A DNA stretch of 64,000 nt from Roridomyces roridus (lineage: Eukaryota > Basidiomycota > Agaricomycetes > Agaricales > Mycenaceae): positions 1 through 64,000 of the forward strand of contig JARKIF010000115.1 of the NCBI GenBank assembly GCA_029378245.1. Direction: 5' to 3'. The stretch's first letter is position 1. The number at the start of each line of letters is the position of its first letter. The notes beneath the pieces are model-generated. The model made no database searches. It saw only the letters and a program-made list of their open reading frames with translations, and had not been told where the DNA came from. This document shows, piece by piece, positions 9,892 through 20,856 of the stretch. The position numbers were made by a program, and so were the translations under genes.

Positions 9892-12215
9892 CTATTTATA
9901 AACCGCATCAATTTCCTCTCGATACTGTTCTACAACAACTCGGCGTCTGGGTTGCAACTTGCTCGTCACCGAAAATGGTTTTGCTGGGTCCGCGAGAATG
10001 ATGCACTTTCGAAGTGATTAGGCAGACCAGAATAGAAGGGATGAACGCCGACGACTCACCTCTCTGGGAATGTGAAAATGAGTCGGAGAATCCTTATTCG
10101 TGCTCTGAACCGAGGTCCTAAAAGGTGCATCTCGTCGTACACATATATACGTCGGTGTAAGAACAATGCTCACCATATAGACTCCAAAATTTTGGCCTTT
10201 TTCTCATCGTCGACGAGGTCAGGTAGGAACTCGGGTCTGAGTTGAACAATAATGCCCGGGTTCGACATCAAGTTGCCAAATACCACGCAGTTTTCGACGA
10301 AAGGATTCCTGTTGATTTGCGCCTCTACAGGTAGAAATCAGCCCGAACAAATGAAGGGGATTGGGGACGGACGTACCAACGGGAACAGGATTCATCTGTG
10401 ATGCATGCGAGTGGACAATAACATTAACAACTTCACCAGAGAATCAGAAACCGACCTTGAACCCCGACGAAAAGGGAATCAAATCGTCCTTCCTCCCACG
10501 AACCCGATGCAACAGCGGATTCTCAGGATGCCGCTCCAGAAGATCGCTAATCACATACCCCCGACGTCCGTCAATCTCCACATTCGTCAAAGTCGTCTCA
10601 AACTGCGGCCCGACGAGGTATGCGTGGGTGTACAACCCCGGCTCATCGTCCTCCGGCAGCGCGACGACATCAATACCTTCTCTGATGGAGATATACTCCC
10701 AGTCCTTGCCATGGGACTCGAAGAACGGCGAGATGATACCGGTCTCCATTCTACCACAGGTCATGATCGGCTTAGAAAACTGTTTGTGTACTCACGAGCC
10801 ATATCCACAGCACAGAGCCACGCCCTGCGCGAAGAGAGCGTCACCAACGTGTTTGCTCAAGGAGGCTCCCCCATACTGGAGGCCTTTGAGGGACCGCAGG
10901 ACTTGGATCGCAGTGGGATCCTCGCTCCAACGCTAGTTTCGGTGAGAGATGTGTCGTGCGGCGGAATCTGGGAACTTCACACCTCGATGAAAGCTGGGGT
11001 GGCGAGCACGAGGTCTGGCTTTGTAGCGAGCATCGCTTTGCTTCGAGATGGACTTCAACATTTGTAGCATAGATTTGAGGGAAAGCACTCACGTCGCGTC
11101 CTCTGCAGTCGGACTGAGACCTTTGAGCCGTCTTTGACAAGATGAATGGTGAAGCTCACTCACTGGGTATGCGGGACTGTCCGCCGGGGTACGGCGGTCG
11201 TGATGCCCACAGTGAACGGCAAGCTTAGCAGAAACACACCGGTTGCATGACTGTGCGGCGAGGTCAAGTATGAGTCGACCCGAGAGTCGGGGCGCACTTA
11301 CAAAATCGGCAAAGTATGAGCGCCGAAGACCTGACCACAGCGATCCTCATGGCCATAGATTGGGCTGATCGCATATTGCAGCAACAATCTGTGGGTTAAA
11401 TCTCCAAGTTTTTGTTAGGAACTTTCGAGGACTCCCATGCACACTCACAGATAGGTTTTGAAAGCGTCGACGTCGAACCTGGGTTCAAGTATCAGAGTGA
11501 CCCCAGCGGAGCTGAGCTAATCTTACCAGATGAATGGATGATGACTGCCGTACTATCCAATACGTCTGGGGTCGGCGGCAGGGATTCTGTGGCTACTGCG
11601 TCAAGCTCGCCTTGCATACTTTCAAATATAAAAGAGTCAAAAACAGGCAGGGAGCCTCCGTGAATCCCAAGAGTTTCCGAGACGAGGGGGCGCAGATCGC
11701 TAGTGACGTATATAGCGGCGGTATTAGTCTCCTTGAGAAGATGCGCCAGGCTCGAAGCTGAATTTTGAGGTGAAATGTTGAACGGCAGCATCCCAGCCCT
11801 CATGAGACCGGCGCACATCGAAACTGAAACACACGATGAGTACCTGCATGCTGCAGGGTTACATGGAAAGCTCACAGAATGAAAGGCTGTCTAATACGAG
11901 GCCAAAGAGTGAGCGAGGTCATCTGGTAGGACACAGAATGGTCTCACCTGTATTGACGAGCAATCCTACGACGGTAGGCTTCCCATCGATTCCTTTCGGC
12001 GCATTGTCACGCAAAAATCGTCTGGCTGCGGCGTGCACGGTACGAATGTACTGGGTGAATGTGACTGAGACGATGTCGCCGTTTGGGTCGTCGTAGATGA
12101 ATGCTGGGTGATCGGGGCTCTGCTCAAGCTGCAGTTCGATGAGCTGAGGGATCGTCAAGGTCCCGTCGACGGGTCCGGGGGTGAAGGTAGGGCTGTCGAT
12201 GCCTTGGGGATGCAT
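9892..12215 (-). CDS. Stand-alone adenylation-domain protein (NRPS-like A domain only), 553 aa, 14 exons
   Basis: Exons: 11948-12215, 11876-11890, 11527-11823, 11449-11478, 11302-11401, 11164-11250, 11093-11113, 10983-11052, 10796-10932, 10456-10750, 10377-10395, 10174-10324, 10060-10117 and 9892-10005. They join in frame to 553 aa, with exons of only 15, 21 and 19 nt. The protein is an ANL-superfamily adenylation domain: N-T-D-S and M-R-A-G-M-L-P-F-N early, H-S-S-G-S-T-S-T-L-S-K-P at A3, Y-G-S-M-E-T-G at A5 and a closing subdomain to E-I-D-A-V-Y-K. It stops where the A-T-R paralogue at 16288-20028 runs into its carrier domain, so thiolation and reductase domains are absent. A3 carries an insertion relative to S-T-G-x-P-K, and the A10 lysine position appears to be Arg. 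Adenylation activity is therefore doubtful; the fold and intact frame are clear. Confidence 0.8.
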
Positions 12216-12748
12216 AGTAGAGAGTGTGGATTTCGAAGGCGTTAAAACGCCGTCTTTATACATAAACCATGCCGGAAGTAGGCTCGGCTCGGCCCTCCCT
12301 TTCGGTGTTCGATTGAAGGCGCGGGTCGGCACACCTCTGAAACCCTCGGATTCCCGCGGATAACACCGACTGCGGTCTTCCGAAAAGGTTTCTCCCATGG
12401 ACCATGAAGCTGGTATGCTCCGCAATCATCAATGAAGAACAGAACCCGAAACTTGAAACCACCCAGTTCCAAGTCTGGAGGAGTTGAAAGCCGTTTTGCT
12501 CGCGAGGTGCCACGCGCGAATGAATTCGGAGGCAGAGGTTGGGGAACAGAAGAGAGTGAACATGGAAGCCGGAGTTAAGGGTGAATCAAAGTTGTGATAT
12601 GTGTCCGATGCAAACTGATGGTCACGGCCGGCTCACCCTGAGATTTCCCAACAAGTTGCGAGAGCTTGGAGCCTTGGAACATATGTAGAGATGACAATAC
12701 AAGCATAAATCATACATGTGACGTTTCCTCAAGTCTCTCCTACATTAC
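12216..12748. other. Intergenic between the two A-domain paralogues
   Basis: This 533 bp holds the promoter of the 9892-12215 gene and the 3' end of the next. No supported exon was seen. Confidence 0.5.
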
Positions 12749-15029
12749 TTAGTTGTACACCGAATCGATTTCCTCCCGATACTGTTCCACAACGACTCGG
12801 CGTCTCGGTTGGCCCTTGCTTGTAACTTGAAATGGCTTTGCTGGGTCCGCGAATATGATGCACTGTTCCAAGTACTTCCTCAAGTAGTCGACGACGGAGT
12901 CGAGTTGGCTCACCTTCCTGGGGATGCAGAAATGGGTCGAAGAGTCGTTGTTCGTACTCTGAACCGATGCCCTGTTGGAAAAGTGTACTAGACATTCAAG
13001 TAGGGGTAAGAAGAGAATCCTCACCATATAGACTCCATCATTTCACCCTTTTTCTCTTCGTCAGCTCGGAACTCGGGTCTGAGTTGAACAATGACGCCCG
13101 GGTTTGACTTCAGATAGCCAAATACCACACTACTTTCAACAAAAGGATTCCTGTTGATTTGAGCCTCTACAGTGGAAATCAGCTAGAACAAATGAAGTGG
13201 ATCCGGGACGGACCGACGGGGACAGGATTCATCTGTGGGCGGTAGACAATGAGCAGCTCCACGTACAGAATCAAAAACCGACCTTGAACCCCGAGGAAAA
13301 GGCTATCAAATCGTCCTTCCTGCCACGAACCCGATGCAACAGCGGATTCTCAGGATGCTGCTCTAGGAGATCGCTAATCACATACCCCCGACGCCCGTCG
13401 ATTTCCACATTCGTGACAGTCGTAACAAAGTGCGGCCCGACGAGGTATGCGTGGGTGTACAGCCCCGGTTCATCTTCCTCGGGCAGCGCGACGATATCAA
13501 TACCTTCTCTGATGGAGATGTAGTCCCAGTCCTTGCCATGGGACTCAAAGAACGGCGAGATGATACCGGTCTCCATTCTACCACAGGTCATGATCACCTC
13601 CGAAACTGGTGTCCGTGTACTCACGAACCATATCCACCACAAAGGACAACGCCCTGCGCGACGAGAGCGTCGCCAACGCGTTTGTTCAACGAGGCCCCTA
13701 TATATTGGAGGCCTTTGAGGGATTGCAAGATTCGAACCGCAATGGGATCTTCGCTCCAACGCTAGTTTCGGTGAGAGATGTGACACGCGGAAACTGCCAA
13801 CTTCACACCTCGATGTAGGCTGGGGTGGCGAGCACGAGGTCTGGCCTTCTGACGAGCATCGCTTTGCTTCGGGATGCACTTTGAAAATTTGTTGGATATA
13901 TTTCAGTGACAGCACTCACGTTGCGTCTTCCGCAGTGGGACTGAAGCTTTTTTAGCCATCTTTGACAAGCTGAATGGTAAGACTTACTGGGTATGCGGGA
14001 CTGTCCGCCGGGGTACGGCGATCGTGATGCCCGTAGTGAATGGCAGGCTTTGCAGAAAGACACCCGTTGCATGGCTGCTCAGCGAGGTCAAGTTCGAGTT
14101 GACCCGGGACCCGGGCCCGCGCACTTACGAGATCGGCACAGTATGAGAGCCCAAGATCTGACCAGAGCGATCCTCGTTGCCGTAGAATTGGCTGATCGCA
14201 TGATGCAGCAGCAGTCTGTGGGTTATATCTAAGGTTTTGTTAGAAATATCCGAGGACTCTCTTGTAAACTGACAGACGGGTGTCGAAAGCGTAGACGTGG
14301 AACCTGCATCGAAGTCTCAGAGCGACATCAGGGGAACAGAGCGAATGTTACCAGATGAGTGGAGAACGACAGCAGTAACATCCACTACAGCCGGGGGCGG
14401 TGGAAGCGGTTCAGCCGCTGCGTCGCCTTGCATACTTTCAAACGTCAAAAAGTCAAAAACGCGCAGCGAGGCTCCGTGGATCGCAAGAGCCTCTGAGACG
14501 AGCGGACGCAGATCGCCGGTGACGTATATGGAGGCGGCACCAGTCTCCCTTGAGGAGGTGCGCGAGGCTTGAGGCCGAGTTGTGAGGTGAAATGTTGAAC
14601 GGCAACATCCCAGCCCGCATGACGCCGGCGCACATCGAAACTGAAATGCAGGATGAGTACTCGCTGCACGGTTACATGGAAAGCTCACAGAATGAAAGGC
14701 TGTCTAATACGAGGCCAAAGGATCAACGAGGTTATATATCCGGTGCGACAGAAAATCGCTGCACCTGTATTGGCGAACAATCCCACAAGAGTAGGCTTTC
14801 CACCCGCTCCTTGCGGCGCATTGTCACGCAAGAACCGTCTGGCTGCGGCCTGCACGGTACGAATGTACTGCGAGAATGTGATTGAGACGATGTCCCCGTG
14901 TGGGTCGTCGTAGATGAATGCTGGGTGATTGGGGCTCTGCTCAAGCTGCAGCTCGATGAGCTGAGGGAACGTCAAGGTTCCGTCGACCGGTACAGGGGTG
15001 AATGTCGGGCTGTGGGTTTGAGAATGCAT
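12749..15029 (-). pseudogene. Adenylation-domain protein, tandem paralogue with a 1-bp frameshift
   Basis: Sister of the gene at 9892-12215, with the same 13 intron positions, including the 15-nt micro-exon (14689-14703) and a 21-nt one. Exon 1 is 14765-15029 and the stop is at 12749-12751. Long stretches are nearly identical to the sister, notably the block from S-P-F-F-E-S-H-G-K-D-W through Y-V-I-S-D-L-L. In exon 3 an extra G (C run 14547-14549 on the plus strand) changes the codons after A-H-L-L-K and leads to a stop about 30 codons on; removing it restores agreement with the sister. The A3 lysine is also replaced by Thr (S-T-L-S-T-P). Without that one base the gene would be open throughout, so a sequencing error is the main alternative to a young pseudogene. 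Confidence 0.75.
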
Positions 15030-15467
15030 AGTAGAGTGTTTTTTTTTTTTTGCAAAGTTAAAACACCGCATATATACCGGAAATTAGCTCGGAGTCTCGG
15101 ACCAACCCTTTCTTGCCGCTCTCACGACCCCGCACTCTGCGACGCGGTGTGGCCCAGCTCGGCGTCCCCGGTCTTCCCCCAGTGGTACAACGCCGCCGAA
15201 AACGAGCTTCTTTCAAGAAAGCACTCACGGACCTTCGCTGCTGAGTGCTCTACAATGACAGAAGAGTGGTCATGAGAGGCCGAATTGTCGTGACTGACGC
15301 GCCGTAGTGCCGATGGCAGCGAGATGGAAGTTGAAGGAGACGGAATCATCCCGGGACGAATTGGGGACGAATCAAACACGAGACAGACATCATTGATCGG
15401 CGTTCATAAATACTCGTATCACGTGCAATGTTCGATTTCCTGGTTCAATTTCTCGATTTTCATCATA
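15030..15467. other. Intergenic upstream of the A-domain paralogue
   Basis: This 438 bp includes a T11 run (about 15041-15051) just upstream of the start codon at 15029, within the likely 5' UTR or promoter. No gene was seen before the short element that begins at 15468. Confidence 0.45.
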
Positions 15468-16033
15468 CAGTCGAACCTGTCATAACCCATACCCCTCGGT
15501 GGAGGCCCAAATGTATGGGTTTTCAGAGGCTATGGGTTTCCATAGGCGTGGGAATTCTTTGGTAAACTCCGGGCGCCTCGGAAAACTCATCCGCCGCTCA
15601 CTGGTCTTTCAAATTCTCCTCTGACACAGGCTAAGATGGCTCTTTGGCACCCTAACTGCCCTGGAGACTCAAATGTACCAGCCCATGCATGGATTTTCAC
15701 CAATATGCGCAGTGTGATGCCGATCACATCACCATGATGAGTAGGTTGATCGTCATTTTGGCTGGGTTGGAGTCCGTATCGGTCCTATTTTGAGCGTGAT
15801 TTTACCCATTCCGTGGCAAAACATCGGATTCCTGTCCAATTCAAGCCAAAATCACATCAAATTTGCATCAAAGTATGGGTTTTGGGGTCTGAGAAAGGTA
15901 TGGATTATGGGGTACTACAGAGTTATGGGTTTTGGATGCCTTTTTAGCGGGCACCAACATGGTGGACAGCCGAAATCTATGGGTATCACAGGTTATGGGT
16001 TTTGTCAGGTATGGCTTATGACAGGCTCGACTG
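15468..16033. mobile_element. Non-autonomous pogo-like (Tc1/mariner) element with TATGGGTTTT-word arrays, 566 bp
   Basis: The ends are inverted repeats: the left begins CAGTCGAACCTGTCATAACC, and the right, read inward on the other strand, begins CAGTCGAGCCTGTCATAAGC. Both are flanked by TA (15466-15467 and 16034-16035), the duplication typical of Tc1/mariner transposons; the CAGTCGA start resembles pogo-type ends. No transposase is encoded. Near each end the word TATGGGTTTT, related to the CATAACCCATAC in the terminal repeat, recurs in both orientations (for example around 15510-15530 and 15920-16010). It lies between the A-domain pseudogene promoter and the 3' end of the A-T-R reductase gene. 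Confidence 0.8.
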
Positions 16034-16287
16034 TATCGTTGTTTTCAAATTTCGACGATGCAAGCTGAAAGTAGCTTGAAGTATGATCTGCCCACAATTC
16101 TCAGTCGATGGAAAGTGATCGACATTCTGAATCATGGAGGTGTGTCTTTCAGCAACTGGTGGTTGTGATTCTGCCGCATCCAACAAAAATGGACATTTGC
16201 TGCCTCGCCCTCCCATTAACAAAGAAATTAACATCATATAGTCGTATTATAATACATGTATTAGAGCGCCTTTTTATGATCTATGGT

Positions 16288-19200
16288 TCATTGTATAAAG
16301 TTCTTCCCTTGCCAGTAGCCCATCCAACGACGAGCGTCATTCACGTTCAGTGGCTCAAGCAACTTCATCGAGTTACTCAACTCTTGCGCTTTTGTCGTCG
16401 AAAATTCAGTGTTGGCTCGACCGGCCTCCGCAGCTGCGAGAAAATCAAGTAGCTTGAGTCCAGGCTTGAGGAATCGCGCGCGTCAGCGATGAGATTTTGT
16501 GGAAATGCGAGTCGACTCACGATATTTTCCAGATCTTCCGCAGTTGCATTCGGCAACCGGTCTCGGATGTCTTGCACCCACTCGGCAAAAGGTTTGAGCG
16601 GCACCTTCACGGAATCTGCCATGCTCGACATAACGAGGTCCCAGGGAATTGGACGAGGGTGCACCAAGTTGATCGCAAACGGCGGAGTTGTCGTGGTGAG
16701 TGCTGCGTCGACGATGGCGCCGGAAACGGCCTCGGCCGGGAGCCATGCGACGAGACTGGCAGGATCAGAAGGGAACGCGCCGAGGGCGAGGCTGGATTTC
16801 ACAATCGCTGGGACCCAGTCCGTTGTCGACCAGGCTCCGCTACTCGTGGCACCACTGACTTGACCGATTCTGAACGAGGTTGCTTCCAGCCCAGATGCGG
16901 CGAGAATCTACAGGTCATGTCAAAAAGTGAGATTGAATGAGAGGAAAGAGAACCTACCCGCTCAGACGCGTATTTACCCTCGCCGTACCCGTTGCCGACT
17001 GCAACACTCGCGTCAAGCTGCAACTCTTCGGGGAATAGACCAAGAGATTGATCCCAGCCTTGCGCCGAGGCAATGGAGGACGTGAAGAGAAAACGGATCG
17101 CATGTGGAGAGGAGCGTGCCAAATCGATCAGGTTGCGTGTTCCCTTGATATGCGACTCGAACGACGAAAGTTTCTTGTTGAAATCGAGCATCCAGGCATT
17201 GTGGATGATGACGGTGACCGTCTCGCGAAGCTATGGAAGAGTGAGTGACGGATTTAGAGAATAGACGGGCCCTTACCTCAGTCCAAAGGTCGGCGGGTAG
17301 TGAAAGATCAGACTTGGCCGTATCGCCCTCAAGATAGACGAGCTTCCCAGAGGAGAGTAGACTGGTATCCAGACCCCGATCGACAAAGGCATCGTGCTGC
17401 CGCTCGAAAATGGGTGTCCGCCCTCGCCTATTGAAAGCGTAGACGCGCTGAACCGCAGCAGAGTCCAGCAACATTGCAAGAACATGTGACCCCAACGCTC
17501 CGGTCGTGCCAGTCAAGAGAACCACTGCTGCATCCGAAGATCGAGGTGTCGTCGCACTGGGGGCCACGTCGAATCCCTCGCTGTACTTGGAAATCATGGC
17601 CTCCACAGCTGCTTTGTGATCGTCAATGGAGTCAGACTCGGAAGAAGCCGCATCCCCGCCCCGAACCAGCCTTACAATCGCGCTGGCCAGGTCTTGAATA
17701 GACGGGTGCGAGTAGGCAATGTTCTGCGAGATCTTGGTCGCCACCCCCTTGTGATCCGAGGTTTTCAGCGCACCTACGATGCGGTGCCGCAGGAAGGTCG
17801 CGTTCAAACTGTCGAAGCCCTGGTCAAAGAGATCGTCACCGACGCGGATGGGATGTTCGGCAAGTTGGCTGGCGTGCTTCATCAACCAAGGCTCGAGGTC
17901 TTTCTGCGTCCACGAGGATGGTGGCTCGACATCGCTCCCGGCGCTGTTGCTCGCTTCGATCGTGTTGTATCTGGGAAGAGGTCAGCTATGAATCGGAGAC
18001 AAAGGCTGGAATACCCACAGAGCATCAATCTCAGCATTATACAAGGCCAAAGTCGCCTTCTTGATCACCGTTCCTTTCGGTGCACGCACCATAGGCTTGC
18101 TGGGTTGAGTGAGCAAGATCATCTCCTTGTAAATCCGTGCAAAGGAAGGCGCGTTCTCGTTGGCTTCCTGAATTACGGGCCTGATTTTTTGTTAGCATCG
18201 GATACAGATTCCCTCCGGACTGCTCACCAAATCAGATTCCGGAATTCAGCCAACTGCTTCTCGTCGGACGGATCCACTTTCTGCTGCGGGTTCGGCTCGA
18301 TGAGCACACCAATCTGGTTACGCTCGCGCCCAAACATTATGGCGCCGCGGATGTACGGAGAGGACATCATCACGTCCTCCATAGGTCCAGGGACGGTCTT
18401 CTCGCCGTTGGCCATGATGAGTACGTCGTCGAGACGCCCGACACTTGTTGCTGATTGTCAGTTTGGAAGAGAGGAATAAGGAGACGCGTACATTTTGAAC
18501 AAGTCAGGTTTGGTCGGATGGCGCTCGAACAAATCTTTGGTCGAATAGCCCTTGGTATCTGGCAGATTCTCGATAGCGACTTGGTGTGTCTCTGGTGTTG
18601 TCTGTAAAAGGATTCAGATTGTTTTCAAGTGAAATAAATTTGAAGCTGACCAAGAACTGGCATTCAAACGTCCCGTCACCCTGCGGCATCCACCGAACAT
18701 GCACCCGGTCACTGAATCGCAACCAAGCCCACTCCCCTGCATCTATCTCCTCCTGGTGGCGCTTGACGATACTCGGGGCTCCAACTGCCAAAAAATCAGT
18801 GTCTGCCGTCAAGGAATAAAAGATGCTCACATTCTGTGGCCCCATACATCGGCACAAGATTGACACCCTCCCTCACGAGCTTATCCCCAACCCTCTCCGA
18901 CAGCGGTCCACCCGAATACGTCAACAATTTCAACGTCTTCAAGTACTCCACATGCTCCTCCGCCGCCGCCCACTCCAAAATCATCGCAGGCACCGCGACG
19001 ATGCCATTGGCATTCGCTCGACGTGCGTTATCGATGGCGTTCTCGGCGGTGGGAACGATTGGGATGCGGTACTCCATCGGTGTGGAGAGGGAGGTTGGTG
19101 GATAGATGCATGCGGTGCCGCCAGCGAGGACGGGGAATATGAATTGTTCGACCATGGCAAGGGCGTGGAAGGAGGGGAGGGCGCCGACAGCTTGGCGGGG

Positions 19201-20028
19201 TGCGAGCTCGCGAGATTCGAAAATCGCGTCTGATTCGCATTCAATGAGTTGAATTAGGTACAAAGTGTGCAGCTTACCCATCGCGGCGTAGTGGAGGAGC
19301 GTCCGATGCGTCTCCGGGATCGATTTCGGGAAACCGGTGCTCCCTGCGAGTTTTATTTAGAACGCGACGAAGGAGAGGATTGTTTCACCTACCGCTCGAA
19401 TGAAGATACATCGCAACTGTGTCCAAAGGCGTGCGTGTGGTGGGACTGGGGTACGGGACGAACTCGTGCGAGAGTTTCTCGTGTCCAAGATATGGGTAGA
19501 TTTGCCCCAAGAGGGGGATCTCTTCCACTGAAAGATCGTAGGGTACGCTCAGAGTTGCGAGGTCCGCAGAAATGGCGTCCGTCAGAGGCCCCAGCGAGGC
19601 CTTGGTGACCAACAGACGATGTGATTTGGTGGTGTCCAGGAGATGCACAACAGCGGCAGAAGAGTTTCGGTTTGAGATGGGGAAGGGCTTGAGAATAGGT
19701 TTCAGACAGGTACATACGCGATGAATGCCAGAATAAAACTTACCACGATACCAGCCTTGATGCAGCCAGCGACGAGCGTCTGATAGATTAAGGAATCCGT
19801 CAGTGCAATTATGGCGAGCACCTGTCCTTCCGGACCCAGGCGTTGAGGCCGGAGGATGTGAGCGACACGGTGGGCTGCTCTGGCGAATTCAAAGTGGCTG
19901 ATGTCGGTGATGCTGCCCTGGGCATCTGCGAACGAGAATGCAGCACCGCGGTTGTTGCAGGAGATGTGAAAGTCAATTATCTCGTCGAGGCTGAGAGTGC
20001 AGTCGAGAGGAGGAAGTATGCTGGACAT
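16288..20028 (-). CDS. Adenylate-forming reductase, A-T-R (NRPS-like), 1065 aa, 12 exons
   Basis: Exons: 19744-20028, 19393-19687, 19278-19343, 18831-19229, 18651-18784, 18492-18601, 18228-18443, 18019-18180, 17277-17970, 16958-17230, 16521-16907 and 16288-16464. They join in frame to 1065 aa, the usual size of this class. The adenylation domain shows H-S-S-G-S-T-G-F-P-K (A3), M-Y-G-A-T-E (A5) and R-L-D-D-V-L-I-M-A-N-G-E-K. The carrier shows F-D-Q-G-F-D-S-L-N-A-T-F, whose Ser takes phosphopantetheine. The reductase shows V-L-L-T-G-T-T-G-A-L-G-S-H, a Rossmann NAD(P)H site. Such enzymes activate a carboxylic acid as AMP ester, load it as thioester and release it reductively as aldehyde or alcohol. 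The substrate (aryl, amino or fatty acid) is not deducible here. All key motifs are intact, unlike in the two A-only neighbours upstream in coordinate. Confidence 0.92.
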
Positions 20029-20856
20029 TGTGGTTGGTTACTTGGTTGTGGGAGTAGGCTAAGTCGTTTTGTTCTGGTTGTTGAGTGCCCTTGACTGCGG
20101 TTCGTGAGCTCTTTTATACCACCAGACGTCCGACGAGGAACGGTAGTGACGCTGCCTGAACTTGTCGGCTTCGGTCATTAGGGATGGGCGACCCGAGCAG
20201 CGGGCCAAAATTGAGGCTGCGCGCCGGATGCCGGGGTCGTTTCATTGGCTACAAGACGCCGGTTCTATATTTGCAGTGGGAAAGGGTCTGATATATCTCG
20301 GGAACGTGACCTGGGCCGACAGATCCCCGTTGCGGCAACATGAGGAAGACGACGGCATCGGTCCACCTAGGTAAAAGGGTACGCCGAGCAGGTAGAAAGC
20401 TGAAGCCATGACAAAAATCCCATAACCCGAGAAATCCTGCATCCGATGATTATTTGGTCTTGTTCTTGTCTTGCTCAGAACGGTTTGCCAGTCATTGGGC
20501 GTGGATTCGGGAGAGTAGCGAGAGCGAGACATACGCGGATCCTCCCCAATTGTCCACAGCTCGGGCACAAACTCGGGAAGTCCAGCCAAAGTCCAGCGAC
20601 ACGTGGAGCACGGAGCAAGTTGAAGCACAGTGGAATGTCGCGGAATGTTCGACCCATGAGCGCTGAGGCCTGATCAAAGGCATTGAGAAAGAGGAAGAGG
20701 AAGCCTCGAAGAGCGTGATCCGAATCATGCCGGCAGTCCGTTGCGTTGCTTGTCCGTTATTTGCACCAACACCTCTAAGTTTGACAAGAGTTTGATCAAC
20801 CAAGTGGTTTAATTCTTCCACCAACGTTAGGAATAGGCCAATTCAATGAAAGTCTG
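20029..20856. other. Intergenic, reductase promoter region
   Basis: This 828 bp lies between the reductase start codon and the 3' end of the next F-box gene. Open frames here lack paralogue support and splice logic; I see no gene. The region must carry the reductase promoter. Confidence 0.45.

Noticed and set aside
20242..20824. Minus-strand open frames of 128 and 110 codons upstream of the A-T-R reductase
   Set aside because: No splice-consistent extension, no paralogue in the window and a promoter-like position; composition does not look protein-like.
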